From positions 124,001 to 188,000 of the forward strand of contig NZ_CP114786.1 in the NCBI RefSeq assembly GCF_027359675.1: a stretch of 64,000 bases of DNA. Direction: 5' to 3'. The position numbers and the translations under genes are program-made. The notes beneath the pieces are model-generated. The model saw only the letters and a program-made list of their open reading frames with translations. It did no database searches and was not told the origin of the DNA. This DNA comes from Roseibium sp. Sym1 (GTDB lineage Bacteria; Pseudomonadota; Alphaproteobacteria; Rhizobiales; Stappiaceae). Positions 1 through 7,945 of the stretch are shown here, piece after piece; within the stretch, counting starts at the first letter, position 1; the number at the start of each line of letters is the position of its first letter.

Positions 1-44
1 AGCGGCGCAACGCCGTCCGGCGGGCCGGAACAGGCCACCGAAGG

Positions 45-139
45 CCGCGTTTGGAGGCTGTTCTGCCGCGTCGCAGATTTTGGACGATACCCCGTATCGC
101 CCTGCAATCTGCTCCTTGCCGAACAGTCTCCAAACGCGG
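45..139. repeat. Long imperfect palindrome (possible intergenic repeat)
   Basis: The arms CCGCGTTTGGAGGCTGTTC (45-63) and GAACAGTCTCCAAACGCGG (121-139) are complementary over 19 bp with one mismatch. Shorter nested arms lie inside them: GCAGATT at 73-79 with AATCTGC at 106-112, and CGATAC at 85-90 with GTATCG at 94-99. The whole segment could fold as one interrupted hairpin. It may be a dispersed repeat or the end signal of a gene outside the window. Bases 1-44 and 140-186 hold no gene I can support. Confidence 0.6.
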
Positions 140-186
140 TCAGATGGGTTCCTATTAAGTGCGGTTGGTATGAGCTTTCGCGGACC

Positions 187-204
187 TGTCTCAATCCTGA
201 GACA
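187..204. promoter_or_regulatory. Inverted repeat upstream of the aldehyde dehydrogenase (candidate activator site)
   Basis: TGTCTCAATCCTGAGACA is a perfect 7-bp inverted repeat with a 4-bp spacer, about 105 bp before the dehydrogenase start. It fits the general TGT-N2-C-N6-G-N2-ACA shape I associate with enhancer sites of AcoR-type sigma-54 activators, which often control acetaldehyde dehydrogenases. I found no convincing -24/-12 (GG-N10-GC) promoter between it and the gene, so the assignment to AcoR is inference only. Confidence 0.35.
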
Positions 205-308
205 CATTGCGCCTGTCAGCTTATCTCCCCCTCTGTGCCAAACACCGGCGCTTCGGCACTCTCTCCTCATCCCCGGTGGAGGACCGGGACATCATGAGGA
301 GGAAATCC

Positions 309-1829
<1,521 letters not shown>

Positions 1830-1932
1830 AGGCCCCGCTTCCGGCGACCAGCCTGGCTGCCTCCATGTGCCTGCGATGAGCTCAGGCTGGTCCCGGCTGC
1901 CCCTGGTCCCCGATCTGACCCCGGGCAGTGCC

Positions 1933-1962
1933 AGGGCGGTCTCGAAAGAGGCCGCCCTTTTT
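1933..1962 (+). terminator. Rho-independent terminator of the aldehyde dehydrogenase gene
   Basis: AGGGCGGTCTC and GAGGCCGCCCT pair over 11 bp (one G-T) around a GAAA tetraloop and run into TTTTT. It lies about 100 bp after the stop codon. The rest of 1830-2175 holds no gene I can support. Confidence 0.85.
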
Positions 1963-2058
1963 CCAATATGCATTATCCGTCGTCATCAACTGTGGTGTGC
2001 GCTCTCGTCCCAGAACCTCGCCTTTTCAATGACGGTGAAGAGCGCTACCCCTTCTGAT

Positions 2059-2098
2059 TGTCATCCAGGCCAAGCTTGGTGCGAGCCGGGACATACTT
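2059..2098. repeat. Degenerate half copy of the GTCAYCCCGG...CCGGG repeat
   Basis: The sequence around GTCATCCAGGCCAAGC and GAGCCGGGACATACT resembles one half of the bipartite elements at 5231-5379, 14910-15058 and 22273-22435. No inverted partner is visible nearby. The likeness is partial, so this may be a decayed copy. Confidence 0.4.
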
Positions 2099-2175
2099 GC
2101 GACTCCGCTTGCCGACGCTGTGGGCCTTTTATCAAGGAAGATCTGCTCCTGCCGTTTGTCATCCCCGCGAAAGCG

Positions 2176-3485
2176 CACAGCTGTCCGGGATTTTAGGGGT
2201 GAGTCAAAGTGCACGGCAGACATTTCCTGCGATTGAGGTCAAAAATCTTGTCGCCAAACTTGATTTTTGGAGGCCTGCCGTGCCGTTTATTCGTACCGCC
2301 TTTCACCGCGTTTTGGAACCGCTCGACCGTCGTGTGGTGAGCGAGCACAAGGGCAACCACGGTGTTGGCGAGGGAGACGGGGCCTGGACCTGCCAGCGCC
2401 ATCTCAAGGCCCTGCTGTTCGCCCAACTGGCCGGCCTTTCCAGCCTGCGCGAGATCGAGCAGGCCCTGGCGGCCCGGCCGGAGGCGCTCTACCACCTGGG
2501 GCTGAGAGTTCCCGGCAAGTCGACGCTGTCGGACGCCAACGCCGCCCGCCCGGCGGCGGTCTTCCGCGATCTGGCCGGCCACCTGATGAGCGACGTGACC
2601 CGCAGGCTGCGCCAGGAAGGCAAGGGCCTGATCGAGCTGATAGACGCCTCGCCGATCCCACTGCGCGATGCCCGCTTCGCTTGGCCGGAGGCCGACAGCC
2701 GGGTGCGCGGCCTCAAGCTCTACGTTCACTATGACCCCGAGACGAAGCATCCGACCTGCTTCGACCTGACCTCGCCCAAGGTCAGTGACACGACCCTTGC
2801 CCGCGCCATCACCATCACGCCGGGGGCGACTTATGTGTTCGACAAAGGGTTTGCCGACTATTCCTGGTGGTTTGGCCTCCATCAGGCCGGTGCCATCTTC
2901 GTCACCCGCCTGAAGAAGAACGCCCGCCGGCGCGAGGTCAGCGCGAACACGGACCAGCTCGAAGCCCCCATCCTCGCCGACAACAGTCTCAAGGTCGGTC
3001 ACAAGAAGCCCCGTGGCGGGGCGGACAACCCGCTCTTCGGCACAACTTTGCGCGAGATCCTGGTCGAGCGCGAGAACAAGGAGCCTCTGCGGCTGGTCAC
3101 CAACGACATGGAGCGCTCGGCCGAGGACATCGCCCAACTCTACAAGAAGCGCTGGCAGATCGAGCTGTTCTTCAAGTGGATCAAGCAGAACCTCAAGATC
3201 AAGACCTTCCTCGGACGCTCCGAAAATGCCGTCAGGATCCAGCTCTATGTCGCCCTCATCGCCTTCCTCCTGCTCAGGCTGCTGAAGGACACCTGTGCCA
3301 AGGCACACAAAGGCACCCTCAAGGATCTCATGGCACGATTGAAAGTCGCCCTCTTCAACCCCCTTGACCTCTCCGCGCGTCAAAAACCCAAACCAAGACC
3401 TCCGCGCCTCAGACCACCAAAACCCCAGCTGGAGTTGCAACTCGCATGAAAACCGACTGCACGACAAAAATCCCGGACAGCTGTG
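2176..3485 (+). mobile_element. Complete IS4-family insertion sequence (1310 bp)
   Basis: Both ends carry the same 19-bp terminal inverted repeat: CACAGCTGTCCGGGATTTT at 2176-2194 and its complement at 3467-3485. The element is flanked by a 10-bp direct repeat CGCGAAAGCG (2166-2175 and 3486-3495), the length of target duplication expected in this family. Removing the IS and one duplication restores CCCCGC-GAAA-GCGGGG, so the element landed in the loop of a perfect hairpin repeat. It carries one uninterrupted transposase gene. Perfect ends and an exact duplication point to a recent, probably still functional insertion. Confidence 0.93.
2280..3449 (+). CDS. IS4-family DDE transposase
   Basis: Transposase of 389 residues that cuts and joins the ends of the surrounding insertion sequence. 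The first catalytic Asp is in LIDASPIPL, the second in YVFDKGFADY, and the Glu in the family signature YKKRWQIELFFKWIK, which fits Y-x2-R-x3-E-x6-K. The C-terminal tail is rich in Pro, Arg and Lys. I chose the GTG at 2280 because GGAGG (2269-2273) precedes it and homologues start near PFIRTAF; the frame is open further upstream but runs out through the IS end. CAAAAATC (2240-2247) and GATTTTTG (2262-2269) form a perfect 8-bp hairpin reaching the ribosome binding site, a likely guard against read-through expression. Confidence 0.92.
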   Translation: MPFIRTAFHRVLEPLDRRVVSEHKGNHGVGEGDGAWTCQRHLKALLFAQLAGLSSLREIEQALAARPEALYHLGLRVPGKSTLSDANAARPAAVFRDLAGHLMSDVTRRLRQEGKGLIELIDASPIPLRDARFAWPEADSRVRGLKLYVHYDPETKHPTCFDLTSPKVSDTTLARAITITPGATYVFDKGFADYSWWFGLHQAGAIFVTRLKKNARRREVSANTDQLEAPILADNSLKVGHKKPRGGADNPLFGTTLREILVERENKEPLRLVTNDMERSAEDIAQLYKKRWQIELFFKWIKQNLKIKTFLGRSENAVRIQLYVALIAFLLLRLLKDTCAKAHKGTLKDLMARLKVALFNPLDLSARQKPKPRPPRLRPPKPQLELQLA

Positions 3486-3530
3486 CGCGAAAGCGGGGAC
3501 CAAGGAACCTGCATAGACCGCAATCGCCGA

Positions 3531-3887
3531 TTAGTCTTCTTCCCACAGGTCACCCAGTTTCTCGCCGCCAAGCTCGGTACTTTCGTGCCAACTGACCCAA
3601 ACTGGTAAATCGCAAAGCCCGATTTCCCGCAATTTGTCAGTTAAAAGTCTAGCTAACATTTTCGGATCGCTGGACAATTTGTGCTTCATAGCATAGCAAT
3701 CAATCCGCCAATGAGGGTTGAAACCTTCGACGTCATTTGGCCGCCAAACAAAATATCTGGCGATTGGCGTTGAGATTGAACCACTACCAATTTTGTTTCT
3801 AAGGGCGTGATAGATTACACCGATCCGTGTTTCGGTAGTTTCGTCGCCTTCTGCCCGATAGATTTCGTTCAGATCAAACTTATGCAT
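3531..3887 (-). CDS. Hypothetical protein, A/T-rich orphan beside the IS
   Basis: A 118-residue protein I do not recognise. It is soluble with no signal peptide or membrane segment, has a Trp-rich middle (VWRPNDVEGFNPHWRID) and an acidic C terminus (LGGEKLGDLWEED). GCGAGGT precedes the ATG at normal spacing. The gene is visibly richer in A/T, with codons rare in the neighbours (TTA, AGG, ATA), and sits directly next to an insertion sequence, which suggests recent transfer. No partner gene is adjacent. Function cannot be assigned; a cargo or phage-derived protein is possible but unsupported. Confidence 0.6.
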   Translation of the reverse strand: MHKFDLNEIYRAEGDETTETRIGVIYHALRNKIGSGSISTPIARYFVWRPNDVEGFNPHWRIDCYAMKHKLSSDPKMLARLLTDKLREIGLCDLPVWVSWHESTELGGEKLGDLWEED

Positions 3888-4025
3888 ACCAATGACCTCG
3901 CCAAAATTCGGAGAACACTAGGTATTTAGCTCCACCGGCTCAATGCTTTCTTGAGTCCAATTCGGTCAGTCACGGATCTCAGCAACAAGTTGATCACTAC
4001 CGATGGAGTGTTCAACGAGACGCCG

Positions 4026-4742
4026 TCAGGAAATCTCTTCCAGGAGATCCGCCAGCCCTTCGGGTTCCGTCACCATGGCGTCGTGGCCGGTGGCGATCTG
4101 CGAGACGGGCCAGCCATGGCGAAGCGCGCGTTTGAGCGCGACCTTGGCAGGTGGATAGGGCGGATCGGTGCACTGGATGTAATGGACCGGCAGGCCGTTA
4201 CCGAGCGGATGTTTCAGTTCCAGTGCGGTCGTGAAGGTCCGGAACGGATGCGGGGTCAGGCGCGGTTCCAGAAAGGCGACGTCCTCCGGCCTCGTCACAC
4301 CGAAGCTTTCCGGCGGCGCCGGTGGCAGGCTGAGGCCGCCGCTCGACGTTTCGGCAAGCGCCTTGCGGTCGGCGGCCAGCTCCGGGGGAAGAAGATCGAA
4401 CCAGGTCTCGCCGCTCTCCAGCATGATCGCGTCCAGATAGACGAGCTTGCCGATCCGTTCGGGAATGACATCGGCGGCACCGGTGACCGGAATGCCGCCG
4501 AAACTGTGGCCAACCAGGACGACCTCTTTCAGATCCTCGCAGTCCAGGTGTCGGACGATGTCCTCGACAAAGGTCTGGATGGTGATGTCGGTGTTGATCA
4601 GATGCGCGCGTTCGCCGAGCCCGGTCTGGGTCGGCGTGGTGACGCGGTGACCGCGCGCGCGCAGGATATCGGCGACACGTGACCAGCACCAGCCTCCATG
4701 CCAGACGCCATGCACGAGCACAAAGGATTTCGATCCCGGCAT
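4026..4742 (-). CDS. Alpha/beta hydrolase, esterase-like
   Basis: A 238-residue cytoplasmic alpha/beta-hydrolase of the small esterase/hydroxynitrile-lyase-like group. The oxyanion-hole segment is VLVHGVWHGGWCW near the N terminus, the nucleophile elbow is VGHSFGG (Ser near residue 79), and a C-terminal His lies in ATGHDAMVTEP. There is no signal peptide. It starts 18 bp after the HxlR-type regulator gene on the same strand, so the two probably form one transcript and the regulator may control it. The substrate is not indicated by the sequence; an ester or lactone is the usual choice for this group. Confidence 0.8.
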   Translation of the reverse strand: MPGSKSFVLVHGVWHGGWCWSRVADILRARGHRVTTPTQTGLGERAHLINTDITIQTFVEDIVRHLDCEDLKEVVLVGHSFGGIPVTGAADVIPERIGKLVYLDAIMLESGETWFDLLPPELAADRKALAETSSGGLSLPPAPPESFGVTRPEDVAFLEPRLTPHPFRTFTTALELKHPLGNGLPVHYIQCTDPPYPPAKVALKRALRHGWPVSQIATGHDAMVTEPEGLADLLEEIS

Positions 4743-4760
4743 TGCCCCTCCCCGTCCGGC

Positions 4761-5141
4761 CTATTCGGCGGCTTCCGCGCCGGCCGCCTGCTGGAAATCG
4801 CGCCGCTGTTTCAGCTTGTGGCCGACTTCGACGATCGCTTCCAGCGCCGGGATCAGGTCGTGGCCGAGATCGGTCAGCTCATATTCGACCGAGGGCGGCG
4901 AGGTCGGGCGGACATGACGCAGCAGCACACCGCGCTGTTCCAGCTCCGACAGGCGGGCGGACAGGACCTTGCCGGAGACCGGCGGAATGTCGATCTTCAG
5001 TTCGTTGAAGCGACGCGGTCCCGCACGCAGGCTCCAGATCACGTTCGGTGCCCAGGCGCCCGCGATCACCTGCATGCACTGGGTCAGGCTGCAGGTCCCG
5101 ACCGGCTTAGGGCTTCGATTCTTGCGGATCTTGAGAGGCAT
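4761..5141 (-). CDS. HxlR-family transcriptional regulator
   Basis: A 126-residue winged-helix regulator of the HxlR family (often dimeric sensors of reactive aldehydes, quinones or redox state). The core reads CSLTQCMQVIAGAW, then RFNELKIDIPPVSGKVLSARLSEL split by the recognition helix, and VEYELTDLGHDL in the wing. Two Cys residues near the N terminus could be redox sensors, by analogy with other family members. The start at 5141 is chosen because AGGAAA lies just upstream; the frame stays open to 5216 but that extension is basic and unlike the family. It is co-directional with the hydrolase gene and divergent from the GST operon, either of which it may regulate. Confidence 0.85.
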   Translation of the reverse strand: MPLKIRKNRSPKPVGTCSLTQCMQVIAGAWAPNVIWSLRAGPRRFNELKIDIPPVSGKVLSARLSELEQRGVLLRHVRPTSPPSVEYELTDLGHDLIPALEAIVEVGHKLKQRRDFQQAAGAEAAE

Positions 5142-5230
5142 TTTCCTGTTTCTCTTTTTCGGTCCTGGCTTCGCCCATTTGCGTTGGCTCTCATTTGCCG
5201 ACCAGGACGACAGCACGTTTGTATCTGGGT

Positions 5231-5379
5231 GTCACCCCGGACAAGCGCAGCGCGATCCGGGGCCTACTCGCAGTGCCCCTTGCTGAAGCAGATCATGTCT
5301 GACCCACTGCATTTCCCAATTGCCAAAGCACTGGCAACGAGTGGGGCCCGGGTCTCCCTCCGGTCGCCCGGGGTGACAC
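5231..5379. repeat. Bipartite palindromic repeat, copy A
   Basis: The left half begins GTCACCCCGGACAAGCGCAG and continues to GGGGCCTACTCG (5270). The right half is its near complement, from CGAGTGGGGCCC (5339) to GGGTGACAC (5379). Each half is itself an imperfect hairpin. Similar pairs occur at 14910-15058 and 22273-22435. It fills much of the 475-bp gap between the HxlR and GST genes. Confidence 0.75.
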
Positions 5380-5518
5380 GGAGTTGAGAGCAACTGCCTT
5401 CGAAAACTTGTCCCAAGTCAGTTTCCCTTGAACGTTCCCCTGGCCCCTTGTTCGCCAGGAACAATGCCACATCAACCACCCATTCCCCGGTTTCATCGCG
5501 GTCATCAGGTATCCCGGC

Positions 5519-5542
5519 GGTAACCCGATAATGAAAGTTACC
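5519..5542. promoter_or_regulatory. Inverted repeat GGTAAC-N12-GTTACC, candidate operator
   Basis: Perfect 6-bp arms with a 12-bp spacer lie about 75 bp before the GST start, in the region between the divergent HxlR regulator and the GST operon. GTAAC-type dyads are common operators of HxlR proteins, so self-regulation and GST control are plausible but inferred. Confidence 0.4.
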
Positions 5543-5616
5543 AATAGAAACCTACTTGTCAATGGTGACTTCAATCAGCACCTTCCGGGCATCACACCAC
5601 ACGAAGGAGCTTACCG

Positions 5617-6231
5617 ATGAAACTGTTCTACAAACCCGGCGCGTGTTCCATGGCCGCCCATATCCTGCTCAACGAGGCCGGTGCGGATTACAGCCTTGAA
5701 AAGGTCGACACCGGAGCCGGCCTGACCGAGACCGGCGCGTCTTATTCGACGACCAATCCGCGCGGCTATGTTCCGGCTCTCCAGTTCGACAATGGCGATG
5801 TCCTGACGGAAAACGTCGCCATCCTGCACTGGCTGGGCGAACAATTCCCTGGGATTGCCTCAAACAGCGACGGCCAGCCGCTCGACCGGTTCCGCCTGCT
5901 GGAACTGCTGAGCTTCCTTTCCTCCGAACTGCACAAGGCCTTCAGTCCGTATTTCTCCGGCAAGGACTTTTCCGACGCCGAGAAAGCCGAACATCTGGAC
6001 AAGCTGAACGCCAAGTTCGGCCAGTTCGATGCGCTGCTTGAAAAAGGCGGTGACTATCTTCTGGGAGACACGTTCTCGGTCGCCGACGCCTATGCGTTCG
6101 TGATCCTGAACTGGACCAACTTCATCGGCGTTTCCCTGGAAGGCTGGCCACGCGTGAAGACCTATGTCGCGCGGATCAGTGCCCGTCCGGCCACCCAAAA
6201 GACGCTCACCGAGGAAGGGCTGGCGGCATGA
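5617..6231 (+). CDS. Glutathione S-transferase, beta class
   Basis: A 204-residue glutathione S-transferase with the N-terminal thioredoxin-like motif MKLFYKPGACSM; Cys10 is the residue that binds glutathione in bacterial beta-class enzymes. GSH contacts include GYVPAL and the following DNGDVLTENVAIL, where the family has a Glu/Asn-Ser pair. The C-terminal helical domain holds YLLGDTFSVADAYAF, the fold-stabilising Asp motif. AAGGAGC precedes the ATG. It heads a tight three-gene operon: its stop overlaps the next start (ATGA) and a tautomerase follows. This suggests detoxification or breakdown of an electrophilic or aromatic compound, possibly under the neighbouring HxlR regulator. Confidence 0.92.
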   Translation: MKLFYKPGACSMAAHILLNEAGADYSLEKVDTGAGLTETGASYSTTNPRGYVPALQFDNGDVLTENVAILHWLGEQFPGIASNSDGQPLDRFRLLELLSFLSSELHKAFSPYFSGKDFSDAEKAEHLDKLNAKFGQFDALLEKGGDYLLGDTFSVADAYAFVILNWTNFIGVSLEGWPRVKTYVARISARPATQKTLTEEGLAA

Positions 6232-6614
6232 GCAACGCAATCGGCGCGCTGGAAGCCGTGATCTCGGACTATTTCGACGCGCTCTATCATTGCGACACAC
6301 AGCTATTGCAGTCCGTGTTCCACGAAAAGGCGATCTACGCCACAGCGGACGAAACGCCTCTGCTCTACCGCACCATGGAGGACTACGTGCCGGTCGTCGC
6401 CGCGCGCCAGTCCCCGGCATCCCGCGGAGAGACCCGAAAGGATGCGATCGACGAGATCCAGCTTGCGGGGGCCAACACCGCCTTTGCCCGTGTCCGATGC
6501 TCGATCGGCGACAAGGATTTCACGGATTTCCTGACCTTCGTCCGGGACCAGGGACGCTGGCAGATCATGTCCAAGATCTTTGAAATCAAACCGCGTGAAC
6601 AAGGAGGCAGCTGA
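6228..6614 (+). CDS. NTF2-like (SnoaL/lumazine-binding type) small protein
   Basis: A 128-residue soluble protein with the pattern of the NTF2-like superfamily: an N-terminal helix pair (AVISDYFDALYHCDTQLL), then FHEKAIYATADETPLLYRTM, and C-terminal strands ending in RDQGRWQIMSKIFEI. Members include polyketide cyclases, ring-modifying enzymes and plain binding proteins. Its ATG overlaps the GST stop codon by four bases, so translation is coupled. The neighbouring GST and tautomerase suggest a role in modifying or carrying a small hydrophobic compound. No catalytic residues can be fixed from sequence alone. Confidence 0.75.
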   Translation: MSNAIGALEAVISDYFDALYHCDTQLLQSVFHEKAIYATADETPLLYRTMEDYVPVVAARQSPASRGETRKDAIDEIQLAGANTAFARVRCSIGDKDFTDFLTFVRDQGRWQIMSKIFEIKPREQGGS

Positions 6615-6615
6615 C

Positions 6616-6834
6616 ATGCCCTACGTGAACATCCAGGTCACCCGTGAAGGCGTGACACCCGACCAGAAAGCCAGGTTGATCAAGGGCACGACCGACCTGC
6701 TGGCCGACGTGCTCGGCAAGGATCCGATGACCACCTTCGTCGTGATCGAAGAGGTCGCCCTGGAAAACTGGGGCATCGGCGGCCTGCCCGTGGACACGTT
6801 CCGCGCAAGACAGGCAGCGGCTTCCGGCCGCTGA
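6616..6834 (+). CDS. 4-oxalocrotonate tautomerase family protein
   Basis: A 72-residue tautomerase of the 4-OT family, which forms small oligomers. After removal of the initiator Met, Pro1 (MPYVNIQVT) would be the catalytic base. The second half, TTFVVIEEVALENWGIGG, is the usual beta-strand and loop. AAGGAGG (6601-6607) sits at ideal spacing before the ATG at 6616, which also gives the required N-terminal Pro; an upstream in-frame start would bury it. The gene follows the NTF2-like gene by one base. Function in the operon is probably keto-enol isomerisation of an unidentified intermediate. Confidence 0.9.
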   Translation: MPYVNIQVTREGVTPDQKARLIKGTTDLLADVLGKDPMTTFVVIEEVALENWGIGGLPVDTFRARQAAASGR

Positions 6835-6840
6835 TCCACA

Positions 6841-6866
6841 TGTGAGCCGGAGAAATCCGGCTCACA
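6841..6866. terminator. Hairpin between convergent tautomerase and LysR genes
   Basis: TGTGAGCCGG and CCGGCTCACA form a perfect 10-bp stem around AGAAAT, directly after the tautomerase stop. There is no T-run on either side, so it may be a transcript-end stabiliser or a weak terminator for both converging units. Confidence 0.5.
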
Positions 6867-6920
6867 CGCCCCGGGAACACTCAGGCCCCGGGAGAAGCCG
6901 AAGCGCTCACCCGCGCTGTT

Positions 6921-7859
6921 TCAGCCCCATTCGGTCTCGAGCACTTCCACGATCTGTTGCGCGAACCGGGCCGAAGCGACCGGGAGGGTCCGGCCCTTGA
7001 GCTGCGCGACATAAAGCGACCCGTAGGAAACGGATGCTTCCTTCAGCGGAATTGCCGTGGTGTTGTTGTGAAGCGACAGGGCTTTCACGCCGATTTGCAG
7101 TTCAAACGCGATCGCACTGCTTCCGGCAACGAAGTTGCGCAGGAAAATATAGCTCTCGGCCTCCACGGACGGCTCCAGCTTGACCGCGAGCCTGTCGGAA
7201 TAGATCTGGAGGATTTGCCGGACGGCATAGGTCCGTGTCGGCAAGGCCAGCGGATATGCAAGGCAATCGATGAATTTGAGGCTCGTCTCGCCGGACAGCG
7301 GGTGGTCGGACGACATCACCGCATGAATCGGCTGGGGCACGGCGACGAGGGTCTGGAAGTCGCTTTGTTTCAAGGGCTCGAAGACGATGGCAAGGTCGGC
7401 CGCGTGGTTCAGCAGCGATTGTTCGGCCTCCTCGCCGTCCCGGTTGAGAATGCTGAAGGTGACATCCGGAAAGTCCTTCTGAAAGCGCCGGATCTGCTCG
7501 GGCATGAAATATGGCAGGACCGCCTGGCTGCAGGTGACGGTCACATGCCCCCGGCGCAATCCCGACAGATCCGCGATCCGGGACTTGGTCAGCTCGGCTT
7601 CGGCGAGCTGCTTGCGGAACATGTCGATCAGCAGTTCCCCGGCCGTGCTCAGGCGCACTCCCCGTCCCAGGCGCTCGAACACGGGCACCTCGAGCTCTTC
7701 CTCGAGCGCCAGGATGCGCCTGTTGAGGGCCGAGGGCGTGATTGCGAGCAGTTCGGCGGCTTTGCGGATGGAACCGGTGCGCGCGATTGTGTCGACATAT
7801 CGATAAACCTTGAGGTTGCGCACTTTGAGCATCCCGATTTGTGTTGCGTTTTTCGTCAT
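6921..7859 (-). CDS. LysR-family transcriptional regulator
   Basis: A 312-residue LysR regulator. The N-terminal helix-turn-helix covers about residues 15-75 (TGSIRKAAELLAITPSALN) and is followed by a linker helix and an effector-binding domain from about residue 95 (LRRGHVTVTCSQAVLP). It is divergent from the M20-ABC-amidase cluster with 86 bp between the starts, the classic arrangement in which the regulator activates the neighbouring operon in response to its substrate. The second Met (position 10) is an equally possible start, as no clear ribosome binding site separates the two. The inducer is unknown. Confidence 0.9.
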   Translation of the reverse strand: MTKNATQIGMLKVRNLKVYRYVDTIARTGSIRKAAELLAITPSALNRRILALEEELEVPVFERLGRGVRLSTAGELLIDMFRKQLAEAELTKSRIADLSGLRRGHVTVTCSQAVLPYFMPEQIRRFQKDFPDVTFSILNRDGEEAEQSLLNHAADLAIVFEPLKQSDFQTLVAVPQPIHAVMSSDHPLSGETSLKFIDCLAYPLALPTRTYAVRQILQIYSDRLAVKLEPSVEAESYIFLRNFVAGSSAIAFELQIGVKALSLHNNTTAIPLKEASVSYGSLYVAQLKGRTLPVASARFAQQIVEVLETEWG

Positions 7860-7898
7860 ACATCCGAGCGAATTTAGCAGCAGAACGCAACACTAAAA

Positions 7899-7940
7899 CC
7901 GATTACCGTTTTTCCTATCGGAACAGAAAACGGCAATCGG
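7899..7940. promoter_or_regulatory. 14-bp inverted repeat in the LysR/M20 divergent promoter region
   Basis: CCGATTACCGTTTT (7899-7912) and AAAACGGCAATCGG (7927-7940) are complementary with a single mismatch around a 14-bp spacer. The position, between the divergent LysR and M20 genes, suits a LysR operator. The right arm ends five bases before the M20 ATG, so it could also hide the ribosome binding site as an RNA hairpin. Confidence 0.5.
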
Positions 7941-7945
7941 GGACC

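Noticed and set aside
140..308. Sigma-54 promoter ahead of the aldehyde dehydrogenase
   Set aside because: GGTATGAGCTTTCG near 167 has the wrong spacing for GG-N10-GC and lies upstream of the dyad; no other candidate was found.
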